This document shows, piece by piece, positions 1 through 9,858 of a stretch of DNA of 33,078 nt; positions within the stretch are counted from its first letter, which is position 1; every line of letters starts with the position of its first letter. The stretch spans positions 1-33,078 of the forward strand of contig JAKFUP010000105.1 of the NCBI GenBank assembly GCA_021732625.1. The letters run 5' to 3'. Source of the stretch: Hyphomicrobiales bacterium (GTDB lineage Bacteria > Pseudomonadota > Alphaproteobacteria > Rhizobiales > Xanthobacteraceae). The position numbers and the translations under genes are program-made. The notes beneath the pieces were generated by a model. It was given only the letters and a program-made list of their open reading frames with translations. It had not been told where the DNA came from and searched no databases.

Positions 1-2426
1 AGCGCGACGCGGAATGGATGGGGCAGGTTTACAGTTTCCTCGGCATGACCACCGGTATCATCGTCCATGGTCTTGACGATGGGCAGCGCAAGGCGTCCTA
101 CGCTTGCGATATCACCTACGGCACCAACAATGAATTCGGCTTCGATTATCTGCGCGACAACATGAAGTACGGGCTGGAACACATGGTCCAGCGCGGTCAT
201 TTCTTTGCCATCGTCGACGAAGTCGACTCGATCCTGATCGACGAAGCGCGCACGCCGCTGATCATTTCCGGTCCGCTCGACGACCGCTCCGATTTCTACA
301 ACACCATCGATGCCTACATTCCGAAGCTCGACAAATCCGACTACGACGTCGATGAGAAGCAGCGCACGGTGGCGCTCACCGAAGGCGGCATGGAAAAGCT
401 CGAGACCATGCTGCGCGACGACGGACTTCTAAAGGGCGCTTCGCTTTACGACATCGAAAACGTCTCGACCGTGCATCACGTTAATCAGGGCCTGCGCGCC
501 CATTCGTTGTTCACGCGCGACAAGGATTACATTGTCCGCGATGGTGAGGTCGTCATTATCGATGAATTCACCGGCCGCATGATGCCCGGCCGCCGCTACT
601 CGGAAGGCCTGCATCAGGCGCTGGAAGCGAAAGAACATCAGCCGATCCAGCCGGAAAACCAGACGCTGGCCTCGATCACATTCCAGAATTATTTCCGCAT
701 GTACGAAAAACTTGCGGGCATGACGGGAACCGCCTCGACCGAGGCCGACGAATTTTTCGACATCTATCAGCTTGAGGTGCGCGAGATTCCGACCAACGTT
801 GCGGTCGCCCGTCTTGACGAAGACGACGAGGTCTATCGCACGGCCAACGAGAAGTACGCTGCGGTTCTTGCCGAGATCGAACGGGCCAATGCGCGGCTGC
901 AGCCCGTTCTGGTCGGCACGGCGTCGATCGAAAAATCCGAAACTCTTGCCGAGTATCTGAAGAAGAACGGCTACAAGCAGATCGATTTCGCCGACGCCAA
1001 GGCGCTGGAGAAGCTCTACACGGCGGCGCGCAACAACAAGCCGGCGAAGCTGTTTGCGGTGCTGAACGCGCGGTTCCACGAGCAGGAAGCCTACATCGTC
1101 GCCGAGGCCGGCATTCCGGGCGCGATCACGATTGCCACCAACATGGCCGGTCGCGGCACCGACATCAAACTCGGCGGCTCGCTCGATATGCGGATCGCGC
1201 TGGAAACAGCGGGCATTACCGATGAAACGGAAAAGCAGGCGAAGATCGCTGCGATCAAGGCTGACGTCGAGAAATTCCGTAACATCGTGCTGAACGCCGA
1301 GGAAACGGTCGAGATCGAACCAGCCAAGGGCAGCAAGCCTGCGAAGACGATCACCAAGCCCGGCGGGCTCTACATCATGGGCTCGGAACGCCATGAATCG
1401 CGGCGCATCGACAATCAGCTCCGCGGCCGCTCCGGCCGTCAGGGCGATCCCGGCCGCTCGAAGTTCTTCCTGTCGCTGGACGACGATTTGATGCGCATTT
1501 TCGGGTCGGATCGGCTCGATACCATGCTGCAGCGCCTTGGATTGCAGGAAGGCGAAGCAATCATCCATCCGTGGATCAACAAGGCGCTGGAAAAGGCGCA
1601 GCAGAAGGTCGAGGCGCGCAACTTCGACATCCGTAAAAACCTGTTGAAGTTCGACAACGTCCAGAACGACCAGCGCAAGGTGATCTTCGAGCAGCGTATC
1701 GACCTGATGAAGGACGATAACGTCGCCGAGACTGTTACCGACATGCGCCACGCGCTGATCGACGACCTTGTGACCAAGCACGTGCCCGAACAGGCGTATG
1801 CCGAGCAGTGGGATGTCGCGGGTCTCAAGGAAGAGCTGAAGCGTGTGCTGGACCTCGATCTGCCGGTCGATGAGTGGGCCAAGGAAGAAGGGATCGCCGA
1901 CGAGGAGATGCTGGCGCGTATCGAGAAACACGCCGATGAACACATGGCCGCAAAGGTCGCGCAGTGGGGTCCGGACGTTATCCGGTACGTCGAGAAGTCG
2001 ATCCTGTTGCAGACGCTGGATCACCTCTGGCGCGAGCATTTGCTGATGCTCGACCATCTGCGTCAGGTGGTCGGCCTGCGCGGTTACGGTCAGCGCGATC
2101 CGCTGCAGGAATACAAATCGGAAGCCTTTACGCTGTTTGAGAACCTGATCGCGCATTTGCGCGAGGCGGTCACGGCTCAGATGATGCGCGTCGAGATTGT
2201 GCCTCCGGAGGAGCGGCAGCCGCAGCTGCCTCAGATGGAAGCGCACAAGCTCGATCCCAACACCGGCGAAGACGAAATGGCGTTTGCGAATGCATCACTG
2301 GTACCGGTCGGCGCGGAAGAGCGCGATCCGAACAATCAGGCGACCTGGGGCAAGGTCGGGCGCAACGAAGATTGTCCCTGCGGCTCGGGCAAGAAATACA
2401 AGCACTGCCACGGTAAGTACACTTGA
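1..2426 (+). CDS. secA: Protein translocase subunit SecA (5' end missing)
   Basis: SecA is the ATPase motor that drives unfolded preproteins through the SecYEG channel of the inner membrane. The frame is open from base 3 and runs into the window edge, so the N-terminus with the Walker A motif is missing and about 807 residues remain. Visible family marks are the [16 protein letters not shown] segment (Walker B/DEAD-like region), the GMTGTA motif, the [14 protein letters not shown] motif of the second nucleotide-binding fold, and the [13 protein letters not shown] motif. The C-terminus has the zinc-binding [14 protein letters not shown] tail that binds SecB or ribosomes. A hairpin terminator follows directly. 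The next gene is convergent, so secA is the last gene of its transcript here. The identification is certain; only the start is unseen. Confidence 0.98.
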   Translation, partial: RDAEWMGQVYSFLGMTTGIIVHGLDDGQRKASYACDITYGTNNEFGFDYLRDNMKYGLEHMVQRGHFFAIVDEVDSILIDEARTPLIISGPLDDRSDFYNTIDAYIPKLDKSDYDVDEKQRTVALTEGGMEKLETMLRDDGLLKGASLYDIENVSTVHHVNQGLRAHSLFTRDKDYIVRDGEVVIIDEFTGRMMPGRRYSEGLHQALEAKEHQPIQPENQTLASITFQNYFRMYEKLAGMTGTASTEADEFFDIYQLEVREIPTNVAVARLDEDDEVYRTANEKYAAVLAEIERANARLQPVLVGTASIEKSETLAEYLKKNGYKQIDFADAKALEKLYTAARNNKPAKLFAVLNARFHEQEAYIVAEAGIPGAITIATNMAGRGTDIKLGGSLDMRIALETAGITDETEKQAKIAAIKADVEKFRNIVLNAEETVEIEPAKGSKPAKTITKPGGLYIMGSERHESRRIDNQLRGRSGRQGDPGRSKFFLSLDDDLMRIFGSDRLDTMLQRLGLQEGEAIIHPWINKALEKAQQKVEARNFDIRKNLLKFDNVQNDQRKVIFEQRIDLMKDDNVAETVTDMRHALIDDLVTKHVPEQAYAEQWDVAGLKEELKRVLDLDLPVDEWAKEEGIADEEMLARIEKHADEHMAAKVAQWGPDVIRYVEKSILLQTLDHLWREHLLMLDHLRQVVGLRGYGQRDPLQEYKSEAFTLFENLIAHLREAVTAQMMRVEIVPPEERQPQLPQMEAHKLDPNTGEDEMAFANASLVPVGAEERDPNNQATWGKVGRNEDCPCGSGKKYKHCHGKYT

Positions 2427-2458
2427 TCGTTGGCAGTCGCGGGCGTTATGGAATGCAG

Positions 2459-2485
2459 ACGGCCGGTCCAGTGACCGGCCGTTTT
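2459..2485 (+). terminator. Rho-independent terminator of secA
   Basis: A perfect 10-bp GC-rich stem (2459-2468 with 2473-2482) closes a CAGT loop and is followed by TTTT. It begins 33 bases after the secA stop codon. The opposite strand has no T-run after the stem, so it should act on secA and not on the convergent gene. Confidence 0.85.
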
Positions 2486-2537
2486 GATTCGAATGTATGA
2501 GTGCGTGCACGGCCGCAGTCGTAACGGGTCGTGCCCG

Positions 2538-4040
2538 TTATCGGAAATTGGTCCAGCGGTTGTCGAACGTGTTGCCAGGAACGACAGGTTGGGCACCGGC
2601 GATCGACTGCGACGATTGCGCGGGCGCAGCCGAAGTTGTGGTCTCGGGTTTGCCATTTTCAGGCTTGGCGTTTGCGACAGCCTTCGGAGCGGCCGTCGTC
2701 GGCTTGGCTTCAGGTTTCGCGTCTTTTTTGGCCGTGGCGACCGCGCGTGGAGCAGGTGCGGGTTTCGGCGGGGGCAGCGGCTTGGCCTCCGGTGCGCTCC
2801 GCAGTCCAACCTTCTCGGCAAGGGTGCTGAAGAAGCCTTTTTTCGGCGGTGAGGCGGTCTCTGCCGGTGCGGTCGTGTTACGCGCCGCCGTTGCGGTTGA
2901 TGCAGGCACAGCAACGTAGGGCTCGCTGTTGCTGTTGGGTGCGGATCCGAATGCCGACACAGGCTGGTCGGGCGAGCGTGGCGGATTGACGTGCGACGGG
3001 ATCGTGCCGGGTGCCGGCTGATATGCGGCGATGGTGTAGGCGGTGCTGTCGCTGTCCGGCAACGCGATCGTGTCCGCATTCGGCAGCTTGGTGGCAAACA
3101 CTGGATGCATGCCGCCGTCGATGCCGGCTCGCGAGCGGGCCGCAGGTGTGCCGCGCGAGATCAGCTCGGCGACCTTGGAATCGTCCTGACGCTGCTTGTC
3201 CCTGACTGCGTCCGCGATTTCCGCCGGTATCTCATAGGCAGGACATGCGCCGTCGGATCTGAAGTTCAGCGGCTTGGTCGAGTTGGCCGGCTGCTGCGCG
3301 TCGAACACGTAGCGCTTCTCGCAGAAGTCGACTTTCGGCTCCTGCCGCGTCACTTCGAAATGATCGTAGCCCTGCTTGATCATGCGCCAGAACGCCATAT
3401 GCGGGCTGCCGCGATGCTTCGCCATGTTCTGCGGCGTCATCCGGAACGGATAGGCCTGCACTTGAAACGCGCGCTGTCCACCGAAGAACGATTCACGGCC
3501 AAGTGCGTAGATTTCGGTAATCTGTTCGTCGGTCATGGCATAGCAACCGCGCGATGAGCAGTCGCCGTGGACCATCAGTTGCGAACCGGTGCGGCCGAGT
3601 GCTTTGTCAAACGCGTTCGGGTAGCCCATGTTGAACGCCAGGTAGAATTGCGATTGTGGATTCATCTGCGCTGGCGTGATCGTGTAGAAACCTTCCGGTG
3701 CCTGCCTGTCGCCTTCCTTGACCTTGGGGCCGAGGTCACCCGACCAGCGGCAGATCGGATAGGTCTTCAGCAACGCGTATTGGCCAGAGCGAGTCTGCTT
3801 CCAGACTTCAAGCTCGGCTTCCTGCTTGAACAGCCGCACCAGCATCGGCGACTGCGTTTCCATATCTTTCTTCTGTATCTCGGTGACGAGCCTGTCGGGG
3901 ATTGGACGCAGCGCCTTGGCGTTGGTCGACAGACTATCGGTGTCGCAACCGGCGAGCACGAGTGCAGCCGTAAGAGCGGCGGCGGTCGTTAGCACGCGAG
4001 CGGAATTGCGAGATATCAAAAACCCGACTCCAAGCTTCAC
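2538..4040 (-). CDS. YafK/DpaA-type murein L,D-transpeptidase-like lipoprotein
   Basis: This 500-residue protein starts at a GTG. It has a lipoprotein signal peptide with lipobox LVLAGC (acylated Cys about 32), so it should be anchored in the envelope. The catalytic motif HGDCSSRGCYAM (His158, Cys166) is that of the YkuD-fold L,D-transpeptidases. The way it sits in a YafK-like domain (about residues 45-300) fits the branch that attaches proteins to peptidoglycan or removes Braun-type lipoprotein from it; which reaction occurs here cannot be read from the sequence. Residues from about 310 to the end form a long low-complexity Pro/Ala/Lys/Thr-rich tail, much longer than the domain needs, perhaps a spacer that crosses the periplasm or wall. 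It lies 223 bp downstream of accA on the same strand and probably has its own promoter. A short hairpin spans its stop codon but has no T-run. Confidence 0.85.
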   Translation of the reverse strand: MKLGVGFLISRNSARVLTTAAALTAALVLAGCDTDSLSTNAKALRPIPDRLVTEIQKKDMETQSPMLVRLFKQEAELEVWKQTRSGQYALLKTYPICRWSGDLGPKVKEGDRQAPEGFYTITPAQMNPQSQFYLAFNMGYPNAFDKALGRTGSQLMVHGDCSSRGCYAMTDEQITEIYALGRESFFGGQRAFQVQAYPFRMTPQNMAKHRGSPHMAFWRMIKQGYDHFEVTRQEPKVDFCEKRYVFDAQQPANSTKPLNFRSDGACPAYEIPAEIADAVRDKQRQDDSKVAELISRGTPAARSRAGIDGGMHPVFATKLPNADTIALPDSDSTAYTIAAYQPAPGTIPSHVNPPRSPDQPVSAFGSAPNSNSEPYVAVPASTATAARNTTAPAETASPPKKGFFSTLAEKVGLRSAPEAKPLPPPKPAPAPRAVATAKKDAKPEAKPTTAAPKAVANAKPENGKPETTTSAAPAQSSQSIAGAQPVVPGNTFDNRWTNFR

Positions 4041-4214
4041 GGATCAACCGCGCACGATGCGGTCCCCAAAAGCATCTAAAACCATGAAGCAATTTCGTTG
4101 ATTATTAGCCTTAAGTGACCTTGCTCGCAAGCAAACGCCCACGAACGGGGGCAAACCGCGGCAGCAATGGTAAATGGCTGGTAAAATTAGAGTTTTGGCT
4201 CAGCACGCGCCCAG

Positions 4215-4235
4215 AAAAAGCCCGATTTCGGGGCC
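4215..4235 (-). terminator. Possible weak terminator of accA
   Basis: Read on the minus strand, a short GC stem (about 4220-4224 with 4229-4234, loop about ATTT) is followed by five Ts (4215-4219). It lies about 30 bases after the accA stop. The stem is only four to five pairs, so the call is moderate. Confidence 0.45.
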
Positions 4236-4263
4236 GGACGCTTCGGTTGGTCATGGTGTCCCG

Positions 4264-5214
4264 TCAGGCGAGCTTGCGGCCAATACTCAGAAACTTCTGC
4301 CGCCGCTGGTTGCGGACCGTTGCCGGATCGAGGTGGCGCAGGTCGTCCAGGGCACTGGCGATTGCCTCGCCTGCGGTTGCGATCATTGCGGTCGGGTCCC
4401 GATGGGCGCCGCCGGCCGGTTCCTTCAGGATATTGTCGATGACGCCGAACCGCGCCAGATCCTGCGCGGTGATTTTGAGATTGGTGGCGGCATCCTGCGC
4501 TTTGGCGGCATCGCGCCAAAGGATCGATGCTGCCCCCTCTGGCGAGATCACGCTGTAGACGGCGTGCTCCAGCATCATCACGCGACTGGCGGTGGCAATG
4601 GCAATGGCACCGCCCGAGCCACCTTCACCGATGATCACCGCGATGTTGGGAACGCCAAGCTGCAGGCACGTGTCCGTCGAGCGTGCGATCGCTTCGGCCT
4701 GTCCGCGCTCTTCCGCACCAATGCCCGGGTAGGCGCCGGCGGTATCGACCAGCGAGAGCACCGGAATGCCGAAGTGGTCGGCCATCTCCATGAGCCGCAC
4801 CGCTTTGCGATAGCCCTCCGGCCGCGCCATACCAAAATTATGTTTCAGGCGGCTCTCGGTGCTCGATCCCTTTTCCTGTCCGATCACGCAGATGCTTTCG
4901 CCGCGGAAGCGTCCGAAGCCGCCGACCATTGCTTCGTCATCGCCGAACTTGCGGTCGCCGGCCAGCGGTGTGAAATCGGTGATCAGTGACTGGACGTAAT
5001 CGATGCAGTGCGGCCGCTGCGGATGCCGCGCGACCTGAGTCTTCTGCCACGGCGAGAGATTGGCATAGAGCTCGTTCAGCGCTTCCGCGGCCTTGTCCTC
5101 GATTCGCGAAATCTCGTCGCCGATATCGCTACCGGTTGCCGCGAGCGCGCGCAGCTCATCGACTTTCGCGTCGAGTTCGGCGACCGGTTTTTCAAAATCG
5201 AGATAGCTTCGCAT
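4264..5214 (-). CDS. accA: Acetyl-CoA carboxylase carboxyltransferase subunit alpha
   Basis: AccA pairs with AccD to move the carboxyl group from biotin-BCCP to acetyl-CoA, giving malonyl-CoA for fatty acid synthesis in the cytoplasm. The protein has the usual length of 316 residues. It carries the long conserved run [15 protein letters not shown], the segment around [23 protein letters not shown] and the glycine-rich [11 protein letters not shown] loop that builds the acyl-CoA pocket. I chose ATG 5214 ([10 protein letters not shown]). An in-frame TTG at 5223 would add MDP and cannot be excluded; neither has a good Shine-Dalgarno sequence. accA lies downstream of xerD on the same strand after a 241-bp gap, so it may be transcribed separately. 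Confidence 0.96.
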   Translation of the reverse strand: MRSYLDFEKPVAELDAKVDELRALAATGSDIGDEISRIEDKAAEALNELYANLSPWQKTQVARHPQRPHCIDYVQSLITDFTPLAGDRKFGDDEAMVGGFGRFRGESICVIGQEKGSSTESRLKHNFGMARPEGYRKAVRLMEMADHFGIPVLSLVDTAGAYPGIGAEERGQAEAIARSTDTCLQLGVPNIAVIIGEGGSGGAIAIATASRVMMLEHAVYSVISPEGAASILWRDAAKAQDAATNLKITAQDLARFGVIDNILKEPAGGAHRDPTAMIATAGEAIASALDDLRHLDPATVRNQRRQKFLSIGRKLA

Positions 5215-5455
5215 TGGGTCCAATAGTGGAGGAAGATTGGGGCTTTATTCTGCGGAGCGGTGCGCGCGTGGTGCTTGTTGGCCGCTTGCAAGTCGTTGAT
5301 CGAAAAAGCTTTCCGGCAACCGCCGCGGGCAATCGATGATTGGATCACGCCACCCGCCCGCAACTGTCGCCAAGGGCCACAGGCGGCGGGAAACTGGCCT
5401 CAGGGGTCTCCCAAGTCAAGCTGTGTGCGGGAGAAATACCGATGCTGTGCGGAGA

Positions 5456-6448
5456 TTACTTTTCGGCCAGAGGATGGAGATCGCGTACCAGACTCTTGAG
5501 CCGTTCCTCAACCACATGGGTGTAAATTTGCGTGGTTGAAATATCGGTATGCCCAAGCAGTGTCTGAACGATGCGCAGGTCCGCGCCGTTGTGAAGCAGG
5601 TGGCTTGCGAACGCATGCCGCAGGACATGGGGACTCACCAGTCGCGGTGAAAGCCCCGCCGTTGCCGCAAGCTCTTTCAGTTCGCGTGCAAAGTGCTGGC
5701 GCGAGAGATGGCCGCTTTCGCCGAACGACGGAAATAGCCATTTGGAATTCGCTGCGGCGTTTTTGTTTTCCGTGCGGGCAACATCGATCGCGGCAAGATA
5801 GTCGATCATCGATTGTTTGGAGGCGTCGTTGAGCGGCACCAGCCGCTCCTTGTCGCCCTTGCCGCGGACAGCGATCATGCGTGCATCGCGCCGTGCTGCC
5901 GAGAGTGGAAGCGAAACCAGCTCCGACACGCGCAGGCCCGTGGCGTAAAGTACTTCGAGCAGGCACGCGAGGCGCTTCGCGCGCAACATTTGCAAAGATG
6001 AAAGGCCAGGCGCTTCGGTGAGTTCTTTCGCCTTCCCCAGCAGCCGATCGACATCGGCAATCGACAGAACCTTCGGCAAACCGCGGCCGCGTTTCGGACC
6101 TGACAGAATCGCCGCGGGATCGTCCTTGCGCATACGCTCGTTGAGCATGAAACGATGCAGGTGGCGGATAGCCGACAGCCGCCGCGCGACGCTGGCCGAC
6201 TTGAATCCGCGAGCATCGAGATCGGCGAGAAATGCGCGCAGGTCTTCGGTACTCGCCGATGCGAAGGATGCTTTGCGATTGCCGAGGAACGACGACAGGT
6301 CTTCCAGGTCGCGACGATAAGCGTCGAGCGTGTTGCTGCCTGCGCCTTGTTCGGCTGCCAGCATATCAAGAAACAGCGTCGTCAGGCGGACATCCGAATT
6401 CCTGGCCACCGGAGTTTTAGCGACGGGAGTTTTGGCACTTGGCATCAT
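5456..6448 (-). CDS. xerD: Tyrosine recombinase XerD
   Basis: XerD works with XerC at the dif site to resolve chromosome dimers. The 330-residue protein has the N-terminal SAM-like core-binding domain (about 20-110) and the C-terminal catalytic domain with the full set of active-site residues: Arg173 (ATGLRVSEL), Lys197 (VRGKGDKERL), His274 and Arg277 (HVLRHAF), His300 (LLGHTDIS) and the nucleophile Tyr309 (TTQIYTHV). Its N-terminus is about 15-20 residues longer than usual and contains KTPVA twice in tandem, from an imperfect 15-nt duplication. The first ATG is used here but a later start is possible. It follows a small membrane-protein gene by 15 bases. Nothing suggests a mobile-element integrase; the neighbours are housekeeping genes. 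Confidence 0.95.
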   Translation of the reverse strand: MMPSAKTPVAKTPVARNSDVRLTTLFLDMLAAEQGAGSNTLDAYRRDLEDLSSFLGNRKASFASASTEDLRAFLADLDARGFKSASVARRLSAIRHLHRFMLNERMRKDDPAAILSGPKRGRGLPKVLSIADVDRLLGKAKELTEAPGLSSLQMLRAKRLACLLEVLYATGLRVSELVSLPLSAARRDARMIAVRGKGDKERLVPLNDASKQSMIDYLAAIDVARTENKNAAANSKWLFPSFGESGHLSRQHFARELKELAATAGLSPRLVSPHVLRHAFASHLLHNGADLRIVQTLLGHTDISTTQIYTHVVEERLKSLVRDLHPLAEK

Positions 6449-6463
6449 GCCCTCGCAGCAGAC

Positions 6464-6610
6464 TTATTTTTTCAGAAATCGGTCCGGCGGAACTGTTACG
6501 ACGATCTCCCGTGGCTTCGGGTTAACAAAATTGGCCAGCGAATAGAGGCCGCCATAAATCAGTCCGCCGATGACGCCCACGACAACCAGAAAGCGGATCA
6601 GGCTAGGCAT
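6464..6610 (-). CDS. 48-residue single-span membrane protein
   Basis: This short frame starts at ATG 6610 and encodes 48 residues. A hydrophobic stretch (about residues 4-28, rich in V, I, L and G) should form one membrane segment, followed by a short tail with the motif NPKPREIVVTVPP and a basic end (RFLKK). The tail length and Pro/Lys content look like a real short protein. The frame continues open upstream, but that part only mirrors aroK and its promoter. It lies 15 bp before xerD on the same strand, so the two are probably co-transcribed, and it diverges from aroK. I recall similar tiny proteins next to aroK/xerD in relatives, but no function can be assigned. Confidence 0.75.
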   Translation of the reverse strand: MPSLIRFLVVVGVIGGLIYGGLYSLANFVNPKPREIVVTVPPDRFLKK

Positions 6611-6773
6611 GCGGTTAGACCTGACAAGAATTGGACCTGGCTGCGCTTTAGCAGCGCTGGAAGCGGCCAAGGCCTGACTACCACCATGTTCGCTTTGGTA
6701 ACGCAAGACACTGCCCGAGGCTCTGGCAAGTGGGTGCCGCAGGGTAGTATACGACAGCATCGGAAGGGTTGAG

Positions 6774-7379
6774 ATGACTGAACCGGCCCCGTCGCAGTTT
6801 GCCTGCTCGGCCGCAGATGCGGAAATCGCGCGCTCGCTTGGCGCGCGCTCGATCGTGCTCGTCGGAATGATGGGTGCCGGCAAGTCCACGATCGGGCGGC
6901 GGCTGGCCGCGCGACTGAAGCTGCCGTTCGTCGATGCCGATCACGAGATTGAGGCCGCTGCTGGCATGTCGATCCCGGACATTTTTGCAGCACATGGCGA
7001 GCAGTATTTCCGCGACGGTGAGGCGCGGGTCATTGCGCGGTTGCTCGACAACGGGCCGTCAGTGCTGGCGACAGGCGGTGGTGCGGTTCTGCGAGCCGAG
7101 ACTCGCGAGCGGATATCCCGGAGTGGTGTATCGATCTGGCTCAAGGCCGAAGCCGATGTAGTGTTCCGCCGTGTCAAGCGGCGTGCCGACCGGCCGTTGC
7201 TGCAAACGCCAGATCCAGCTGCCACCATCGCGCGATTGATCGTCGAGCGCGAGCCGTTCTATCAGCAAGCCGATATTGAAATCCTGTCGCGCGATGTTCC
7301 GCACGAAAAGATCGTCGACGAATGTGCCGAAGCGCTGCATGCCCGTCTGGGCGCAGCGGGACCAACGGAAAAGCAATGA
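6774..7379 (+). CDS. aroK: Shikimate kinase
   Basis: AroK phosphorylates shikimate at the 3-OH with ATP, the fifth step of the chorismate pathway. The 201-residue protein has Walker A GMMGAGKST (31-39), the substrate-binding segment FVDADHEIE with Asp54, the conserved GEQYFRDGEARVI stretch, the glycine loop ATGGGAV and the RADRPLL lid motif. It carries about 25 extra residues before the P-loop compared with the E. coli enzyme, normal for alphaproteobacteria. The start ATG has a strong Shine-Dalgarno (GGAAGGG, five bases upstream). Its stop overlaps the start of aroB (ATGA), so the two are translationally coupled. Confidence 0.96.
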   Translation: MTEPAPSQFACSAADAEIARSLGARSIVLVGMMGAGKSTIGRRLAARLKLPFVDADHEIEAAAGMSIPDIFAAHGEQYFRDGEARVIARLLDNGPSVLATGGGAVLRAETRERISRSGVSIWLKAEADVVFRRVKRRADRPLLQTPDPAATIARLIVEREPFYQQADIEILSRDVPHEKIVDECAEALHARLGAAGPTEKQ

Positions 7380-8527
7380 CAGCGCCGATTAAAACGAGTT
7401 CTCCGGTTGTCGTCGATGTCGCGCTCGGCGACCGTTCCTACGACATCGTCATCGGTCGCGATATATTGCGGTCGCTGGGCCAGCGCATCGCAGCGCTGCG
7501 TCCCGGCGCCCGCACAGCGATCGTGACCGATCGTTCGGTCGCCAGGCACTGGTTGCCGCAAGCCGAAGCATCGCTTGCTGAGGCGGGCGTCCCAACTTCG
7601 CGCATTGTCGTCGGTGAAGGCGAAGCATCGAAAAGCTATGCGGTCCTTGAAGAAGTCAGCGAAGGACTGATCGGGGCGAAGATCGAGCGCAACGATCTCG
7701 TCATCGCGCTCGGCGGTGGCGTGGTCGGCGATCTGGGCGGATTTGCAGCCTCAGTCGTCCGTCGCGGCGTGGACTTCGTGCAGGTGCCGACATCGCTGCT
7801 CGCACAGGTTGATTCTTCGGTCGGAGGCAAAACCGGTATCAACTCGCCGCGCGGCAAGAATCTCGTCGGCGCATTTCACCAGCCTGTTCTGGTGGTTGCC
7901 GACACGGCTGTGCTCGATACTCTTCCGCCCCGGCAGTTCCGGGCCGGATATGCTGAAGTCGCGAAATATGGCGCGCTTGGCGACGCGGCCTTCTTCAGCT
8001 GGCTTGAAGCTAATCACGCGGAAATTTTCAGTGGCGGCAGCGCGCGAGAGCACGCAATCGCTACGAGTTGCCGCGCCAAGGCGGCGATCGTCGCCCGCGA
8101 CGAACGCGAGACCGGCGAACGGGCGTTGCTCAATCTCGGGCACACGTTTGGCCATGCGCTCGAAGCTGCGACCGGATTTTCCGATCGGCTGTTTCATGGC
8201 GAAGGCGTTGCGATCGGCATGGTGCTAGCGGCTAAACTGTCGGCCGAACTGGAAATGATCCCGGGTTCCGATGTTGAGCGCCTTGAGCATCATCTTGTGG
8301 ACGTCGGTCTGCCGACGTGCTTGCAGGATGTGGCCGGCCTGGCGCAGGAAGGGCTGGCGGACGCCGATACGCTGATGACGTTGATGGCGCAGGACAAGAA
8401 GGTCAAGCGCGGCAAGCTGACCTTCATTCTGCTCGAGGCTATCGGCAAGGCCGTGATCGCTGCCGATGTCGATCCTGCCAAAGTGCGCAGCTTTTTGGCG
8501 AAAGAACTCTCACGCAAGATCGATTAA
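7376..8527 (+). CDS. aroB: 3-dehydroquinate synthase
   Basis: AroB converts DAHP to 3-dehydroquinate using NAD+ and a divalent metal, the second step of the shikimate pathway. The 383-residue protein shows the NAD-binding loop ALGGGVVGDLGGF, the DSSVGGKTGIN and GKNLVGAFHQP segments, and the metal ligands Glu194 (AGYAEVAKYG), His256 (NLGHTFGHA) and His274 (HGEGVAIGM). ATG 7376 was chosen because it overlaps the aroK stop as ATGA and gives the expected N-terminus; an in-frame ATG further upstream would lie inside aroK. The gene downstream starts 9 bp after the stop, so the three form one operon. Confidence 0.97.
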   Translation: MTAPIKTSSPVVVDVALGDRSYDIVIGRDILRSLGQRIAALRPGARTAIVTDRSVARHWLPQAEASLAEAGVPTSRIVVGEGEASKSYAVLEEVSEGLIGAKIERNDLVIALGGGVVGDLGGFAASVVRRGVDFVQVPTSLLAQVDSSVGGKTGINSPRGKNLVGAFHQPVLVVADTAVLDTLPPRQFRAGYAEVAKYGALGDAAFFSWLEANHAEIFSGGSAREHAIATSCRAKAAIVARDERETGERALLNLGHTFGHALEAATGFSDRLFHGEGVAIGMVLAAKLSAELEMIPGSDVERLEHHLVDVGLPTCLQDVAGLAQEGLADADTLMTLMAQDKKVKRGKLTFILLEAIGKAVIAADVDPAKVRSFLAKELSRKID

Positions 8528-8536
8528 GGACCGGCT

Positions 8537-9844
8537 ATGCTCTGGATCTCCTTTTTTATCGTGCTGGGTTGCCTTTTTGTTTCCGCGTTTTTCTCGGCAA
8601 GCGAAACTGCGCTGACCGGATCGTCGCGCGCCAGCATGTTGCGGCTTGAGAAGCAGGGAGTTCGCGAGGCCGGTGTTGTTGGCTATTTGTTGAATGCGCG
8701 CGAACGCATGATCGGCGGCATTCTGATCGGTAATAATCTCGCCAACATCGGCGCATCCGCGCTGGCGACCGGCGTGTTGACCGCCTTGTTCGGCGAGGTC
8801 GGCGTGCTTTACGCCACCGCGGTCATGTCGGTGCTGGTGATTATTTTCGCGGAAGTCTTGCCCAAGACCATCGCTCTCAACGCACCCGATCGTGTCGCAT
8901 TGATCGTGGCGCGGCCGATGAGCTGGCTCGTCATCATTCTGGCGCCGCTGCTGACGGTCGTCGAATCGATCGTCCGGGTGCTGCTCAAAATTCTGCGCGT
9001 GCCGATTGGCGACAACCAGTCGTTGCTGTCGCCGACCGAGCGGTTGCGCGGCGCCGTCGATCTGATGCACCACGAAGGCGGCGTGGAAAAGCAGGACCGC
9101 GACATGCTCGGCGGCTTGCTTGACCTAGCTGAGCTTCATGTTTCGGACGTCATGGTTCACCGCACTGAAATGGTGATGATCAACGCCGATCTGCCCTCGG
9201 AGGAACTGGTTCGCGAAGTGCTGGCGACTGAGTTCACCCGTATTCCGCTCTGGCGCGAGAAGCCGGAAAACATTGTCGGCGTTCTGCATGCGAAGGATTT
9301 GCTTCGGGCGATCCGCAGCGCCGAAGGCGATATCTCCAAGGTCGATGTCGCCGCCATCGCTTCACCGCCCTGGTTCGTCCCCGAGATGCGGCCGCTGTCC
9401 GAGCAACTCAAGGCCTTCCGCCGCCGCAAGACCCACTTCGCGCTTGTCGTTGACGAGTACGGCGAGATGGAGGGCCTCGTCACACTCGAGGATATTCTGG
9501 AGGAGATCGTCGGCGATATCTCCGACGAACATGATATCGTCGTCGCCGGCGTGCGTGCGCAGCCCGACGGCTCGGTGGTGGTGGATGGTTCGGTGCCGAT
9601 CCGCGATCTCAATCGTGCGATGGACTGGCACCTCCCGGACGAAGAGGCAACCACGATCGCCGGCCTCGTCATTCACGAGGCGCGCTCGATCCCGGAACGC
9701 GGGCAGAATTTCACCTTCCACGGTTTCCGTTTTCGCGTGCTTCGCCGCGAGCGCAACCGCATCACCGCGTTGCGAATCGTGCCGGTTCCGAAAGAGGCTG
9801 AAATCGAGGAACGGCGTCCGCGCCGCGCGGGCACGTCGTTCTAG
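8537..9844 (+). CDS. CNNM/CBS-domain transporter-associated protein, HlyC/CorC family
   Basis: This 435-residue protein is of the hemolysin C/CorC type, integral membrane proteins linked to Mg2+/Co2+ efflux; haemolysis is a historical label. The N-terminal DUF21/CNNM domain (about 1-190) holds hydrophobic segments and the signature SAFFSASETALTGSSRA. It is followed by the stretch before the first CBS domain with VSDVMVHRTEM (about 198-210), a second CBS region with HFALVVDEYGEMEGLVTLEDILEEIVGDI (named here as two adjoining motifs, HFALVVDEYGE and GLVTLEDILEEIVGD), and a C-terminal CorC_HlyC domain (about 350-425). A Shine-Dalgarno AAGGA overlaps the aroB stop, six bases from the ATG, which supports operon membership. 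It converges on bolA with 14 bases between stops. Confidence 0.92.
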   Translation: MLWISFFIVLGCLFVSAFFSASETALTGSSRASMLRLEKQGVREAGVVGYLLNARERMIGGILIGNNLANIGASALATGVLTALFGEVGVLYATAVMSVLVIIFAEVLPKTIALNAPDRVALIVARPMSWLVIILAPLLTVVESIVRVLLKILRVPIGDNQSLLSPTERLRGAVDLMHHEGGVEKQDRDMLGGLLDLAELHVSDVMVHRTEMVMINADLPSEELVREVLATEFTRIPLWREKPENIVGVLHAKDLLRAIRSAEGDISKVDVAAIASPPWFVPEMRPLSEQLKAFRRRKTHFALVVDEYGEMEGLVTLEDILEEIVGDISDEHDIVVAGVRAQPDGSVVVDGSVPIRDLNRAMDWHLPDEEATTIAGLVIHEARSIPERGQNFTFHGFRFRVLRRERNRITALRIVPVPKEAEIEERRPRRAGTSF

Positions 9845-9858
9845 GCAGGTTTTCGCGA

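Noticed and set aside
429-2246. 605-codon open frame antisense to secA
   Set aside because: It mirrors the GC-rich codon structure of secA, has a Leu/Arg/Asp-rich composition typical of antisense frames, and shows no recognisable domain.
2522-2540. Hairpin over the stop codon of the L,D-transpeptidase gene as terminator
   Set aside because: The 7-bp stem has no T-run behind it on either strand.
5456-6448. Mobile-element integrase
   Set aside because: The tyrosine recombinase has the XerD layout, housekeeping neighbours and no adjacent attachment repeats or tRNA.
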